A stretch of 11,573 nt of DNA from JBFISM01 sp041608535 (lineage in GTDB: Bacteria; Actinomycetota; Acidimicrobiia; Spongiisociales; UBA5794). Location of the stretch: the NCBI GenBank assembly GCA_041608535.1, contig JBFISM010000120.1, positions 1-11,573 of the forward strand, given 5' to 3'. The position numbers were made by a program, and so were the translations under genes. A model generated the notes under the pieces. The model had not been told where the DNA came from. It worked only from the letters and a program-made list of their open reading frames with translations, and did no database searches. Shown here piece by piece: positions 1 through 6,533 of this stretch (positions are counted from its first letter, which is position 1; each line of letters starts with the position of its first letter).

Positions 1-32
1 ACGACCCCCGCAGAGCCGCCAGGCTCGTTCGA

Positions 33-58
33 TACGATGAGTGGACGGTCAGAGGAGG
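33..58 (+). promoter_or_regulatory. Putative -10 box and Shine-Dalgarno site of the DUF1801 gene
   Basis: TACGAT at 33-38 fits the actinobacterial -10 pattern TANNNT. AGGAGG at 53-58 is a full Shine-Dalgarno core lying four bases before the GTG at 63, and it is the main reason for choosing that start. No convincing -35 box is visible. Positions 1-32 hold nothing I can name. Confidence 0.4.
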
Positions 59-62
59 TGTC

Positions 63-422
63 GTGGTACACAATCCGGACGTCGACGCCTGGTTCGCCGC
101 CAAGGAGCATCCCCTGGAGGAGGCCATGCAGGCGGTACGGGAGATCGCACTGGCGGATCCTCGGGTCAGCGAATCCATCAAGTGGCAGACGCCGACATAC
201 TCGTACAAGGGCAACATCTTCAGCTTCAACCCGGCGAAGAAGCTGGTGAGCTTGCTGTGGCATCGTGGCGCCGAAATCCCCGGTGACCACCCCAAGCTGG
301 AGGGTGACGGCAAACTGGCGCGCACCATGCGGTTCGCCGACACCGCCGACGTCGCGACCAACGGCAACGCCCTGGCCGCCGCCGTGCAAGCGTGGTGCGA
401 CTGGAAGGACGAAACCGGCTGA
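63..422 (+). CDS. DUF1801-family (YdhG-like) small protein
   Basis: This 119-residue cytoplasmic protein resembles the DUF1801/YdhG family, small single-domain proteins whose biochemical role is not established. The typical pattern is present: an N-terminal helix (DAWFAAKEHPLEEAMQAVR), then a centre reading ESIKWQTPTYSYKGNIFSF, where the 'IKW..P.Y..' core is the family hallmark, then 'KLVSLLWHRGAEI' and a C-terminal helix ending in WCDWKDETG. The length is normal for the family. GTG is taken as the start because an AGGAGG motif lies four bases upstream; an ATG at 37 is in another frame. It ends 34 bases before the beta-glycosidase, which seems to have its own promoter, so joint function is not implied. 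The family call is by recognition of the core motif; no enzymatic role can be assigned. Confidence 0.8.
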   Translation: MVHNPDVDAWFAAKEHPLEEAMQAVREIALADPRVSESIKWQTPTYSYKGNIFSFNPAKKLVSLLWHRGAEIPGDHPKLEGDGKLARTMRFADTADVATNGNALAAAVQAWCDWKDETG

Positions 423-443
423 CGACCGTCCCGTCGACCCGTC

Positions 444-449
444 TACGAT
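444..449 (+). promoter_or_regulatory. Putative leaderless -10 box of the GH1 gene
   Basis: TACGAT lies seven bases before the ATG at 457, so transcription starting at the usual distance would begin at or next to the start codon. There is no Shine-Dalgarno sequence before this ATG. CTGACG at 419-424 is a possible weak -35 with a long 19-base spacer. Confidence 0.45.
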
Positions 450-456
450 CCAGCCG

Positions 457-1800
457 ATGCGTGCCCGCTTCCCCGCCGGTTTCACCTGGGGCGTCTCCAC
501 GTCGGCGTATCAGATCGAAGGGGGGAAACACCAAGGTGGCAAAGGCGAGTCGATCTGGGACCGCTTCGCCGCCGAGACCTCGATGCCCGATTCCGGCGAC
601 GTTGCCTGCGATCACTACAACCGCTGGCCCGAGGACATTGCGCTACTTGCCGACCTCGGGGTCAACGCCTACCGCTTCTCGATCGCATGGACCCGCATCT
701 TGCCCCAGGGCGTCGGTACGGTGAATCCGGAAGGCATCGAGTTCTACAGCAACCTCGTCGATGCGCTGCTGGATCAGGGCATCATGCCGTGGCCCACCCT
801 CTACCACTGGGACCTCCCCCAGGCATTGCAGGACGGTGGGGGATGGACAGAGCGATCCACCGTCACCGCCTTTGCCGAATACGCCGGCGTGATCGCGGCG
901 GCGTTGGGCGACAGGGTCATGCACTGGATCACCCACAACGAACCTTGGGTGGCAGCCTTTCTCGGCCATGTCGACGGTGTATTCGCCCCGGGGATCACCG
1001 ACTGGCCCGCCGGTCTGACGGCCGCCCACCACATCCTTCTGTCGCACGGCGAGGCGGTGCGCGTCATCCGCGAGACCGTGCCTGATGCAGTAGTTGGTAT
1101 TGCCATCGACTGCCGGCCCAGTCGGCCCGCCAGCGACGATGCTGCTGACGTGGCTGCCGCCCAGCACTTCGACGGCTATCGCAACCGCTGGTTCTTCGAT
1201 CCGGTGTTTGGCAGGGGCTATCCCAACGACATGGTCCACGCCTACCACCAGCGAGGTCGTCTCGACGAACCGATGCTGCCGTTCGTCGAGCCCGGCGACA
1301 TGGACACCATTGCGGAGCCCGTCGATTTCCTCGGGCTCAACTACTACACGAGCATCGAGATTTCAGCCGGGGCCGACGAAACCGAGGAAACCGGGCAGCC
1401 ACCGAGCCCCGATCCACCCGAGGGCGTCACCGAGATGGGCTGGCCCATCACGCCCCGCTCACTGACCGCCTATCTCACCCATCTCCGCGAGACCTACCGA
1501 CCACCGGCCATCGTGATCACGGAGAACGGGGCCAGCTACTCGGATGCTCCCGACGCCTCAGGTGTGATCGATGACCAGAGGCGTATCGAGTATCTGGAGA
1601 GCCATCTCGACGCATGCGCTCGCGCCCTCGAGGCTGGTGTCCCTCTCACCGGCTACTTCGTGTGGAGTCTGCTCGACAACTTGGAATGGGTCTTGGGGTT
1701 CTCCCAGCGGTTTGGCCTCGTGTGGGTGGACCACGCCACCTGCGATCGCATTCCCAAGGCGAGCTATCACTGGTATCGGGATTTCATCACGAACCGCTGA
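457..1800 (+). CDS. Glycoside hydrolase family 1 beta-glucosidase/beta-glycosidase
   Basis: A 447-residue retaining beta-glycosidase that would hydrolyse terminal beta-linked sugars, typically glucose, from oligosaccharides or aryl glycosides. GH1 signatures run through its length: the N-terminal stretch FPAGFTWGVSTSAYQIEGG; YHWDLPQAL; the acid/base motif THNEPW with Glu162; FLGLNYYTS; the nucleophile motif VITENGAS with Glu356; and the late GYFVWSLLDNLEW aglycone/glycone-site motif. The length matches bacterial GH1 enzymes and nothing essential is missing. There is no signal peptide, so it is cytoplasmic and probably acts on imported sugars. The ATG at 457 is chosen because the family begins right there; the reading frame stays open upstream without homology. 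It converges on pta, with nine bases between the stop codons. Exact substrate (beta-glucoside, galactoside or fucoside) cannot be told from sequence. Confidence 0.95.
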   Translation: MRARFPAGFTWGVSTSAYQIEGGKHQGGKGESIWDRFAAETSMPDSGDVACDHYNRWPEDIALLADLGVNAYRFSIAWTRILPQGVGTVNPEGIEFYSNLVDALLDQGIMPWPTLYHWDLPQALQDGGGWTERSTVTAFAEYAGVIAAALGDRVMHWITHNEPWVAAFLGHVDGVFAPGITDWPAGLTAAHHILLSHGEAVRVIRETVPDAVVGIAIDCRPSRPASDDAADVAAAQHFDGYRNRWFFDPVFGRGYPNDMVHAYHQRGRLDEPMLPFVEPGDMDTIAEPVDFLGLNYYTSIEISAGADETEETGQPPSPDPPEGVTEMGWPITPRSLTAYLTHLRETYRPPAIVITENGASYSDAPDASGVIDDQRRIEYLESHLDACARALEAGVPLTGYFVWSLLDNLEWVLGFSQRFGLVWVDHATCDRIPKASYHWYRDFITNR

Positions 1801-1809
1801 GACAATCGG

Positions 1810-2697
1810 TCAGCGAGCGGATGCGGTGTCGCCCGTGGTTTGCTGCTCGATGGCCTGGACGGCGGCGATCACGGCGATGTCGACGATGTCGTCGGTCGAG
1901 CAACCCCGGGACAGATCATGGACCGGGGCCCGGAACCCCTGCAGCAGCGGACCGAGCGCCGTTGCTCCACCGATGCGCTCGGCGATCTTGTAGCCGATGT
2001 TGCCGGCGTTGAGATCGGGGAAGACGAACACGTTGGCGTCGCCGGCGAGCGGCGACTCGGGCGTCTTGGCGGCAGCAACCGCCGGCACGAATGCCGCATC
2101 GAATTGCAGCTCACCGTCGACAACGAGATCAGGCGTCTGTTCCCGCAGCAGCTCAGTGGCCCGACGCACGGTGTCGACGGACTCGTGGGAGCCACTGCCT
2201 TTGGTGGAAAACGACAACATCGCAACCCGCGGCTCGTTGCCGGTGAGCTGGCGGTGGGTCTCGGCCGACGACACGGCAATGGCAGCCAGCTTGCGGGCAT
2301 CCGGCGCCACCACGACCCCACAGTCGGCGAACTGCACGGTGCGGCCATCGGGCAGCAACATCAAGAAGCTGCTGCTGATCACCTTCACCCCGGAAGCCCG
2401 TCCCACGTAACGCGCCGCAGCACGCAAGACGTCGGGCGTGGGGACGGCCACCCCTCCGACGAACCCGGCGGCTTCTCCGCTCGCCACGAGCCGCATACCC
2501 GCGGCCAGGGGGTCCTCCTCGCCCGGATCGACGGACACCGGACGGCACCAGCCCTGCTCGATGAGCACGGCGGCGGCAGCAGCAGCCCGGGGATCGTCGC
2601 CATCGCCGATGACGATGCGTTGGGGACGGGTCTGCGCCTGGGTGCGCCACCGAGTGCGCAGCGCGGCGTGCGGATCCAGCTCCTCGGCGACGCTCAG
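1810..2697 (-). CDS. pta: Compact phosphate acetyltransferase (Pta)
   Basis: This enzyme interconverts acetyl-CoA plus phosphate and acetyl phosphate plus CoA. Pta motifs are strong: SSSFLMLLPDG, FADCGVVV, VAMLSFSTKGSGS, VDGELQFDAAFVP, ANVFVFPDLNAGNIGYKI, GPLLQG and PVHDLSRGCSTDDIV. A GTG at 2568 is too short a start, because the family N-terminal strand (PQRIVIGDGDDPRAAAA) is encoded upstream in the same frame. That frame is open to a stop at 2752-2754 and has no ATG, GTG or TTG before 2568. The best candidate is CTG at 2697, which overlaps the aminotransferase TGA by CTGA and gives 295 residues; CTG at 2679 or 2661 are alternatives. Compared with Pta proteins of about 325 residues as I recall them, roughly 45 residues are missing between the first strand and 'GEAAGFVGGVAVPTPDVLR'. 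No acetate kinase gene lies nearby. Family certain, start uncertain. Confidence 0.85.
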   Translation of the reverse strand: MSVAEELDPHAALRTRWRTQAQTRPQRIVIGDGDDPRAAAAAAVLIEQGWCRPVSVDPGEEDPLAAGMRLVASGEAAGFVGGVAVPTPDVLRAAARYVGRASGVKVISSSFLMLLPDGRTVQFADCGVVVAPDARKLAAIAVSSAETHRQLTGNEPRVAMLSFSTKGSGSHESVDTVRRATELLREQTPDLVVDGELQFDAAFVPAVAAAKTPESPLAGDANVFVFPDLNAGNIGYKIAERIGGATALGPLLQGFRAPVHDLSRGCSTDDIVDIAVIAAVQAIEQQTTGDTASAR

Positions 2698-4028
2698 GAG
2701 CTCAAGGCGGTAGTGAGCCGGTCGAGCACCTGGTCGACACCGTCGACCAGCTCATCCAGCTCGGCGGTGCGGGCGATCAGCGGTGGCGACAGCATCAGCT
2801 TCGCCTGGCCGCGGGCATCCGCCCGGATGAGCAGGCCGGCGTCCCTGATCGCACTCGGCAGCACATCACCGACCATGTGCTTCGTGACCTCCGCAGACAT
2901 GGGCTCGCCGCTCGCTTCCTGCAGCTCCACCGCATAGAAGTACCCCGCACCGCGGATCTCCGATACGACGGCGTGAGCCTCGGCGAGCTGCTCGAGGCGT
3001 CCCCGGAAGTAATGCTCGTGCTCGGCGGCGTTCTCGACCACCTTCTCGTCGCGCATCGCGATGATGTTGGCAATGGCGGCGGCCATCGCCACCGGATGCC
3101 CACCCCACGTCGCCCCGTGGGTGAACGTCCCTACCTCGGATTCCATCAGCTCATCCGGCAGGTGGCGCCGCAAGATGAGGCCACCGATGGGTGCGTAGCC
3201 CGATGTCGACCCCTTGGCGAAGGTGATCATGTCGGGCACGACACCGAGCAGATCGGAACCGAACCAGCGGCCGAGGCGACCGAAGCTGTTGATCACCTCG
3301 TCGGCGCAGAGCAGCACGTCGTAACGGTCGCAGATCCGGCGCAGCTCCTCCCAGTATCCGGGAGGGGGCACCAGGGCGCCACCACCGTTCTGCACCGGTT
3401 CGGCGAGGACCAGCCCAATGGTGTCCGGTCCGTGCTCGACGATCGCATCCTCGAACACCTTGGCGGCGGCCACCCCGTCGGTGGCGTCGTGGGTGTTTGG
3501 GACGTGGTGGAAGCCGGGGAGCAGCGGCAGGAAAGGCTCCCGGATCTCCTCGAGGCCGGTAGCCGACAGCGCCCCCATCGTGGTGCCGTGATAAGAGTTG
3601 TGGCGGCTGATCACGCCTGTCTTCCTCGGGTTGCCCCGGCTGGCGTGATACTGCCTGGCGAACTTGATTGCCGACTCCACCGCCTCCGACCCGGACGTCA
3701 CGAAGAACACTGCATCGAGATCGCCCGGAGCGAGACCGGCGATGAGCTTGGCGCAGTCGACCGCCGAGGTGTGGGTGGCAGCCCACGATGGTGTGTACGC
3801 CAGTGTCTCCATCTGCTTGGACACCGCATTGGCGATGTCGGAGCGGCCGTGGCCGATCTGGACGACGAACAACCCGGCCAGCCCATCGAGATAGCGCCGG
3901 CCTTGCTCGTCCCAGATGTGGCATCCCTCGCCACGGACGTAGATGGGCACGGTGGCGTCACGCCACGCCGCACCCTTGGTGAAATGCAGAACCAGATGCG
4001 GCAGATCCGCTGCCCGTGAACGGTCCAC
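2694..4028 (-). CDS. Class III PLP-dependent aminotransferase
   Basis: A 444-residue cytoplasmic fold-type I aminotransferase of class III (the omega-amino acid/taurine/beta-alanine/diamine group), which moves an amino group to pyruvate or another keto acid through pyridoxal phosphate. Visible landmarks are VTSGSEAVESAIKFARQYH for phosphate binding, HNSYHGTTMGALSATG, LVLAEPVQNGGG, LLCADEVINSFGRLG with Asp243 contacting the cofactor nitrogen, and MITFAKGSTSGYAPIG with Lys272 as the Schiff-base lysine. The C-terminal domain ends in AKLMLSPPLIAR. The GTG at 4028 is chosen because AGGGAGG lies five bases upstream; the frame continues further upstream only as unrelated sequence overlapping the divergent gene. 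Its stop overlaps the probable pta start, so the two genes are translationally coupled. Pairing with pta recalls taurine:pyruvate aminotransferase pathways, but the substrate cannot be deduced. Confidence 0.92.
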   Translation of the reverse strand: MDRSRAADLPHLVLHFTKGAAWRDATVPIYVRGEGCHIWDEQGRRYLDGLAGLFVVQIGHGRSDIANAVSKQMETLAYTPSWAATHTSAVDCAKLIAGLAPGDLDAVFFVTSGSEAVESAIKFARQYHASRGNPRKTGVISRHNSYHGTTMGALSATGLEEIREPFLPLLPGFHHVPNTHDATDGVAAAKVFEDAIVEHGPDTIGLVLAEPVQNGGGALVPPPGYWEELRRICDRYDVLLCADEVINSFGRLGRWFGSDLLGVVPDMITFAKGSTSGYAPIGGLILRRHLPDELMESEVGTFTHGATWGGHPVAMAAAIANIIAMRDEKVVENAAEHEHYFRGRLEQLAEAHAVVSEIRGAGYFYAVELQEASGEPMSAEVTKHMVGDVLPSAIRDAGLLIRADARGQAKLMLSPPLIARTAELDELVDGVDQVLDRLTTALSS

Positions 4029-4048
4029 GTCGGCCTCCCTGTGCGAAC

Positions 4049-4073
4049 GCCGCAAATGTACCGGTATTGCGGC
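4049..4073. promoter_or_regulatory. Nested palindromes in a divergent promoter region, putative operator
   Basis: The 96 bases between the two divergent start codons (4028 and 4125) contain GCCGCAA at 4049-4055 and its exact reverse complement TTGCGGC at 4067-4073, separated by 11 bases. Inside that spacer lies an 8-base perfect palindrome, TACCGGTA (4059-4066). The position between two divergent genes suits a shared operator better than a terminator. No regulator gene adjoins it, and the two palindromes are not concentric. Confidence 0.45.
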
Positions 4074-4124
4074 ACGTTGCGAAAGCCGGACCGGCGGGGG
4101 TGGCAGCTGTGCCAGCATCCCCGC

Positions 4125-5351
4125 ATGCGATACGAACGAGTCACCTTTCCCAACGGCCGGGGCCAACAGCTGGCCGGACGCATCGATCTCCCCGTGACCG
4201 GCGATCCCATCGGCTACGCCGTGTACGCCCACTGCTTCACATGCAGCAAGAACCTGCGCGCTATCGGGAGGATCACCGAGACCCTGGCGCTGCATGGGAT
4301 CGCCACCCTACGGTTCGATTTCACCGGTCTCGGCGGCAGCGAGGGGGAGTTCGCCGACACCAACTTCTCGACGAATATCGACGATCTGCTCGCCGCCGCG
4401 CAGTTCCTCGCGGACGGCTACGACGCCCCCGAGATCGCCATCGGCCATTCTCTGGGGGGTGCGGTGGTCCTGGCTGCGACGGATCGTCTCCCCAGCGTGC
4501 GCGCCATCGCCACCATCGCCGCTCCCGCCGACCCGGAGCACATCAAGCGGCACATCGCCGACGACCTCGACGAGATCGAGGCTCGGGGCGAGGCCGAGGT
4601 GCGGCTCGCCGGGCGTCCCTTCGTGATCCGGGAGCAGCTTCTCACCGATGTGGAAGCACACGATCTCGCCGAACCGATACGCTCACTGAGTCGCCCGCTG
4701 CTCGTGCTGCACTCCCCGATCGACAACACCGTCGGTGTCGAAAACGCAGCTGCAATCTTCGACCACGCCCGGCATCCGAAGAGCTTCGTGTCGCTGGACC
4801 CGGCGGACCATCTCATCAGTGACGACGCGGACGCCGAGTACGCCGCGGAGGTGATCGCCTCGTGGGCAAGCCGCTACATCAGCGGAGATCTCACCTCGCA
4901 TGCCCAGCCCGACTTCGTGCTCGACGCTCCGGAGAGCGTGACCGCAGTCCGCACCGAGGACGGCTTCCGCACGGACGTCATCTCCAACGGATTTCCGCTC
5001 GTTGCCGACGAGCCGCTGTCGGTGGGCGGCACCAACAACGGCCCCACGCCATACGACTACCTGCTCACCGCACTCGGGTCATGCACGTCGATGACGCTGC
5101 GGATGTACGCGGACAAGAAGGAGTGGCCGCTCGACTCGGTGACGGTGACCCTGACCCATCGCAAGGTGCATGCTCGCGACTGTGCCGAGTGTGAGTCACC
5201 CGCGGGCTTTGTCGACGTGATCAACCGCACCGTCGAGCTGCGCGGCGATCTCGACGAGACGCAACGCACCCGGTTGCTCGAGATCGCCGATCGCTGCCCG
5301 GTCCACAAAACCCTCCACGGCGAGGTGTCGATCAACACACAACTGGCCTGA
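4125..5351 (+). CDS. Bifunctional alpha/beta hydrolase-OsmC fusion protein
   Basis: A 408-residue two-domain protein. Residues 1 to about 255 form an alpha/beta hydrolase (dienelactone hydrolase/serine aminopeptidase type): the nucleophile elbow IAIGHSLGGAVV with Ser109, acid Asp200 in LHSPIDNTVG, and His229 in LDPADHLIS complete a triad. Residues from about 275 onward form an OsmC/Ohr-like domain: GGTNNGPTPYDYLLTALGSC with Cys320, then DRCPVHKTL with Cys391, the expected peroxidatic/resolving pair of organic-hydroperoxide reductases. The same domain order exists in a known fusion family, probably linked to thiol-peroxide or reactive-ester detoxification, though substrates are not settled. 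There is no signal peptide. The ATG at 4125 fits the family's N-terminus (MRYERVTFPNGRGQQLAGRI); no Shine-Dalgarno precedes it. It is divergent from the aminotransferase, with a palindromic element between. Confidence 0.92.
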   Translation: MRYERVTFPNGRGQQLAGRIDLPVTGDPIGYAVYAHCFTCSKNLRAIGRITETLALHGIATLRFDFTGLGGSEGEFADTNFSTNIDDLLAAAQFLADGYDAPEIAIGHSLGGAVVLAATDRLPSVRAIATIAAPADPEHIKRHIADDLDEIEARGEAEVRLAGRPFVIREQLLTDVEAHDLAEPIRSLSRPLLVLHSPIDNTVGVENAAAIFDHARHPKSFVSLDPADHLISDDADAEYAAEVIASWASRYISGDLTSHAQPDFVLDAPESVTAVRTEDGFRTDVISNGFPLVADEPLSVGGTNNGPTPYDYLLTALGSCTSMTLRMYADKKEWPLDSVTVTLTHRKVHARDCAECESPAGFVDVINRTVELRGDLDETQRTRLLEIADRCPVHKTLHGEVSINTQLA

Positions 5352-5371
5352 GCCCGATCGGTTGGCGACAC

Positions 5372-5404
5372 CTCCCTGATTGTGGGAGTACGGTTGGACA
5401 ACCG
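5372..5404 (+). other. Two small hairpins before the metallophosphoesterase gene
   Basis: CTCCC (5372-5376) can pair with GGGAG (5384-5388) across a seven-base loop. CGGTTG (5391-5396) can pair with CAACCG (5399-5404). The second ends 16 bases before the GTG at 5421. They could be a weak terminator for the gene ending at 5351 or a 5' leader structure. Neither has a T-tract. Confidence 0.3.
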
Positions 5405-5420
5405 ACCCTGGGAAGAAACG

Positions 5421-6479
5421 GTGAAGCGTGCGGTACTCACCATCAGCTTCGTGTTCGTGCTGACCGGTCTCGTCTTCATTCCATGGGTGCTGGCGCAGAC
5501 CGATCCGCGGTGCGAAAAACGTCCAGAGCATCCGGCATGCTCGGGAACGACCACGACAACCGCGGGCACGACCACCACCACGGGCACCACCACCACCGTG
5601 GCACCGCCGAACCCGGGAGGCGAGGTCACCATCGCCATGGTCGGCGACGTCGGCAGCTGGGACCACTCTGCCGATACCCTCGCCACCGCCATCGGCACGG
5701 ACGGTCTGTTCGTCATCGGGGATCTCAGCTACGGCGGTTCCGCCCCCGAGCAGGAGTGGTGCGACTTCGTCAGGGGCGTCGTGGGCGAGGATCTACCCGT
5801 CGAAGTGCTGGTGGGCAATCACGAGGACCAGTGGGGCGACAGCGGTGACATCTTGGTCTACGCAGAGTGCCTCCCCGACAAGCTGGGTGCGGTAGGACTC
5901 TACGGCGTGCAGTACTACGTCGACCTCGGTCCGGCCACCTTCATCGGCATCGCGGCCAAGCTGAACGTCGCCGGGGTGGGCTATGGCTACGACCCGGGGA
6001 CCGAGGAACGCAGCTGGTTGGAGTCCGAGATCGCCGCCGCCAAAGCTCGTGGCGATTGGGTGATCGTCGGCGTCCACAAGCTGTGTATCACTGCCGGTGG
6101 CAAGTCGTGCCAGCTCGGCGAGGAGCTGTCCAACTACCTCATCGCCAACGCCGACGTGATCGTCTCCGGCCACGAGCACACCTACCTACGCACCCACCCC
6201 CTGACCTGCGTCGTCGAGAACTTCTTCGACGAGAACTGTCTTGCCGAAACCGGCGAGCGTGGTGCCATCTGGGTCATCAACGGAAGCGGCGGCCGCAACT
6301 TCGGTGTCAGCGCCGATGACGAGGAGGCTGGATACTTTGCGGCGATGATGGGTAATTCCCGCTGGTCGCCGTGGGGATACGGCACATCCCGATTCACGAT
6401 CAGCGACACGGTGATCGAGGGGACGTACGTCTGCGGTGGGGACTGCGAGTACACCGACAGCTTCACGATCACTCGCTGA
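5421..6479 (+). CDS. Secreted purple-acid-phosphatase-like metallophosphoesterase
   Basis: A 352-residue exported calcineurin-fold phosphoesterase. The five metal-binding blocks of purple acid phosphatases are in order: GDVG (Asp76), GDLSY (Asp101, Tyr104), GNHE (Asn133, His134), VGVH (His219) and GHEH (His251, His253). The N-terminus after the chosen GTG (KRAVLTISFVFVLTGLVFIPWVLAQ) is a clear signal peptide with probable cleavage after VLA. A linker rich in Thr (TTTTTAGTTTTTGTTTT) then separates it from the catalytic domain. The mature part has ten cysteines, as would suit disulfides outside the cell. GTG 5421 is preferred over an in-frame GTG at 5382 because it puts Lys-Arg directly before the hydrophobic core and has GGAAG upstream. 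It probably releases phosphate from extracellular monoesters; substrate and metal pair are inferred from the family only. Confidence 0.9.
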   Translation: MKRAVLTISFVFVLTGLVFIPWVLAQTDPRCEKRPEHPACSGTTTTTAGTTTTTGTTTTVAPPNPGGEVTIAMVGDVGSWDHSADTLATAIGTDGLFVIGDLSYGGSAPEQEWCDFVRGVVGEDLPVEVLVGNHEDQWGDSGDILVYAECLPDKLGAVGLYGVQYYVDLGPATFIGIAAKLNVAGVGYGYDPGTEERSWLESEIAAAKARGDWVIVGVHKLCITAGGKSCQLGEELSNYLIANADVIVSGHEHTYLRTHPLTCVVENFFDENCLAETGERGAIWVINGSGGRNFGVSADDEEAGYFAAMMGNSRWSPWGYGTSRFTISDTVIEGTYVCGGDCEYTDSFTITR

Positions 6480-6512
6480 CGATCCACCGAACGGCCAAGC
6501 GGAGTCTCAGCG

Positions 6513-6526
6513 ACCCCCCTCGGGGT
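6513..6526. terminator. Possible bidirectional hairpin between convergent genes
   Basis: ACCCC (6513-6517) and GGGGT (6522-6526) form a five-pair stem with a CCTC loop, in the 54-base gap between the metallophosphoesterase stop and the PhzF-family stop. It lacks a T-tract on either strand, so intrinsic termination is uncertain. Confidence 0.3.
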
Positions 6527-6533
6527 GGTACGG

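Noticed and set aside
1840..2937. Long plus-strand open frame spanning the pta gene and the end of the aminotransferase gene
   Set aside because: His/Gly/Arg-rich sequence without family features; it runs across two genuine minus-strand genes.
2877..4019. Long plus-strand open frame opposite the aminotransferase
   Set aside because: No motif or plausible composition, and the minus strand contains all PLP-enzyme motifs including the Schiff-base lysine.
5550..5600. ACC-rich simple repeat resembling a microsatellite
   Set aside because: It is in frame inside the phosphatase gene and encodes the Thr-rich linker; mixed ACC/ACG/ACA use indicates a normal coding low-complexity region.
5483..5848. 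His-rich frame (HDHHHGHHHHRG) that could look like a metal-binding peptide
   Set aside because: It is the alternate frame of the ACC/ACG repeats that encode the Thr linker of the phosphatase; no ribosome binding site.
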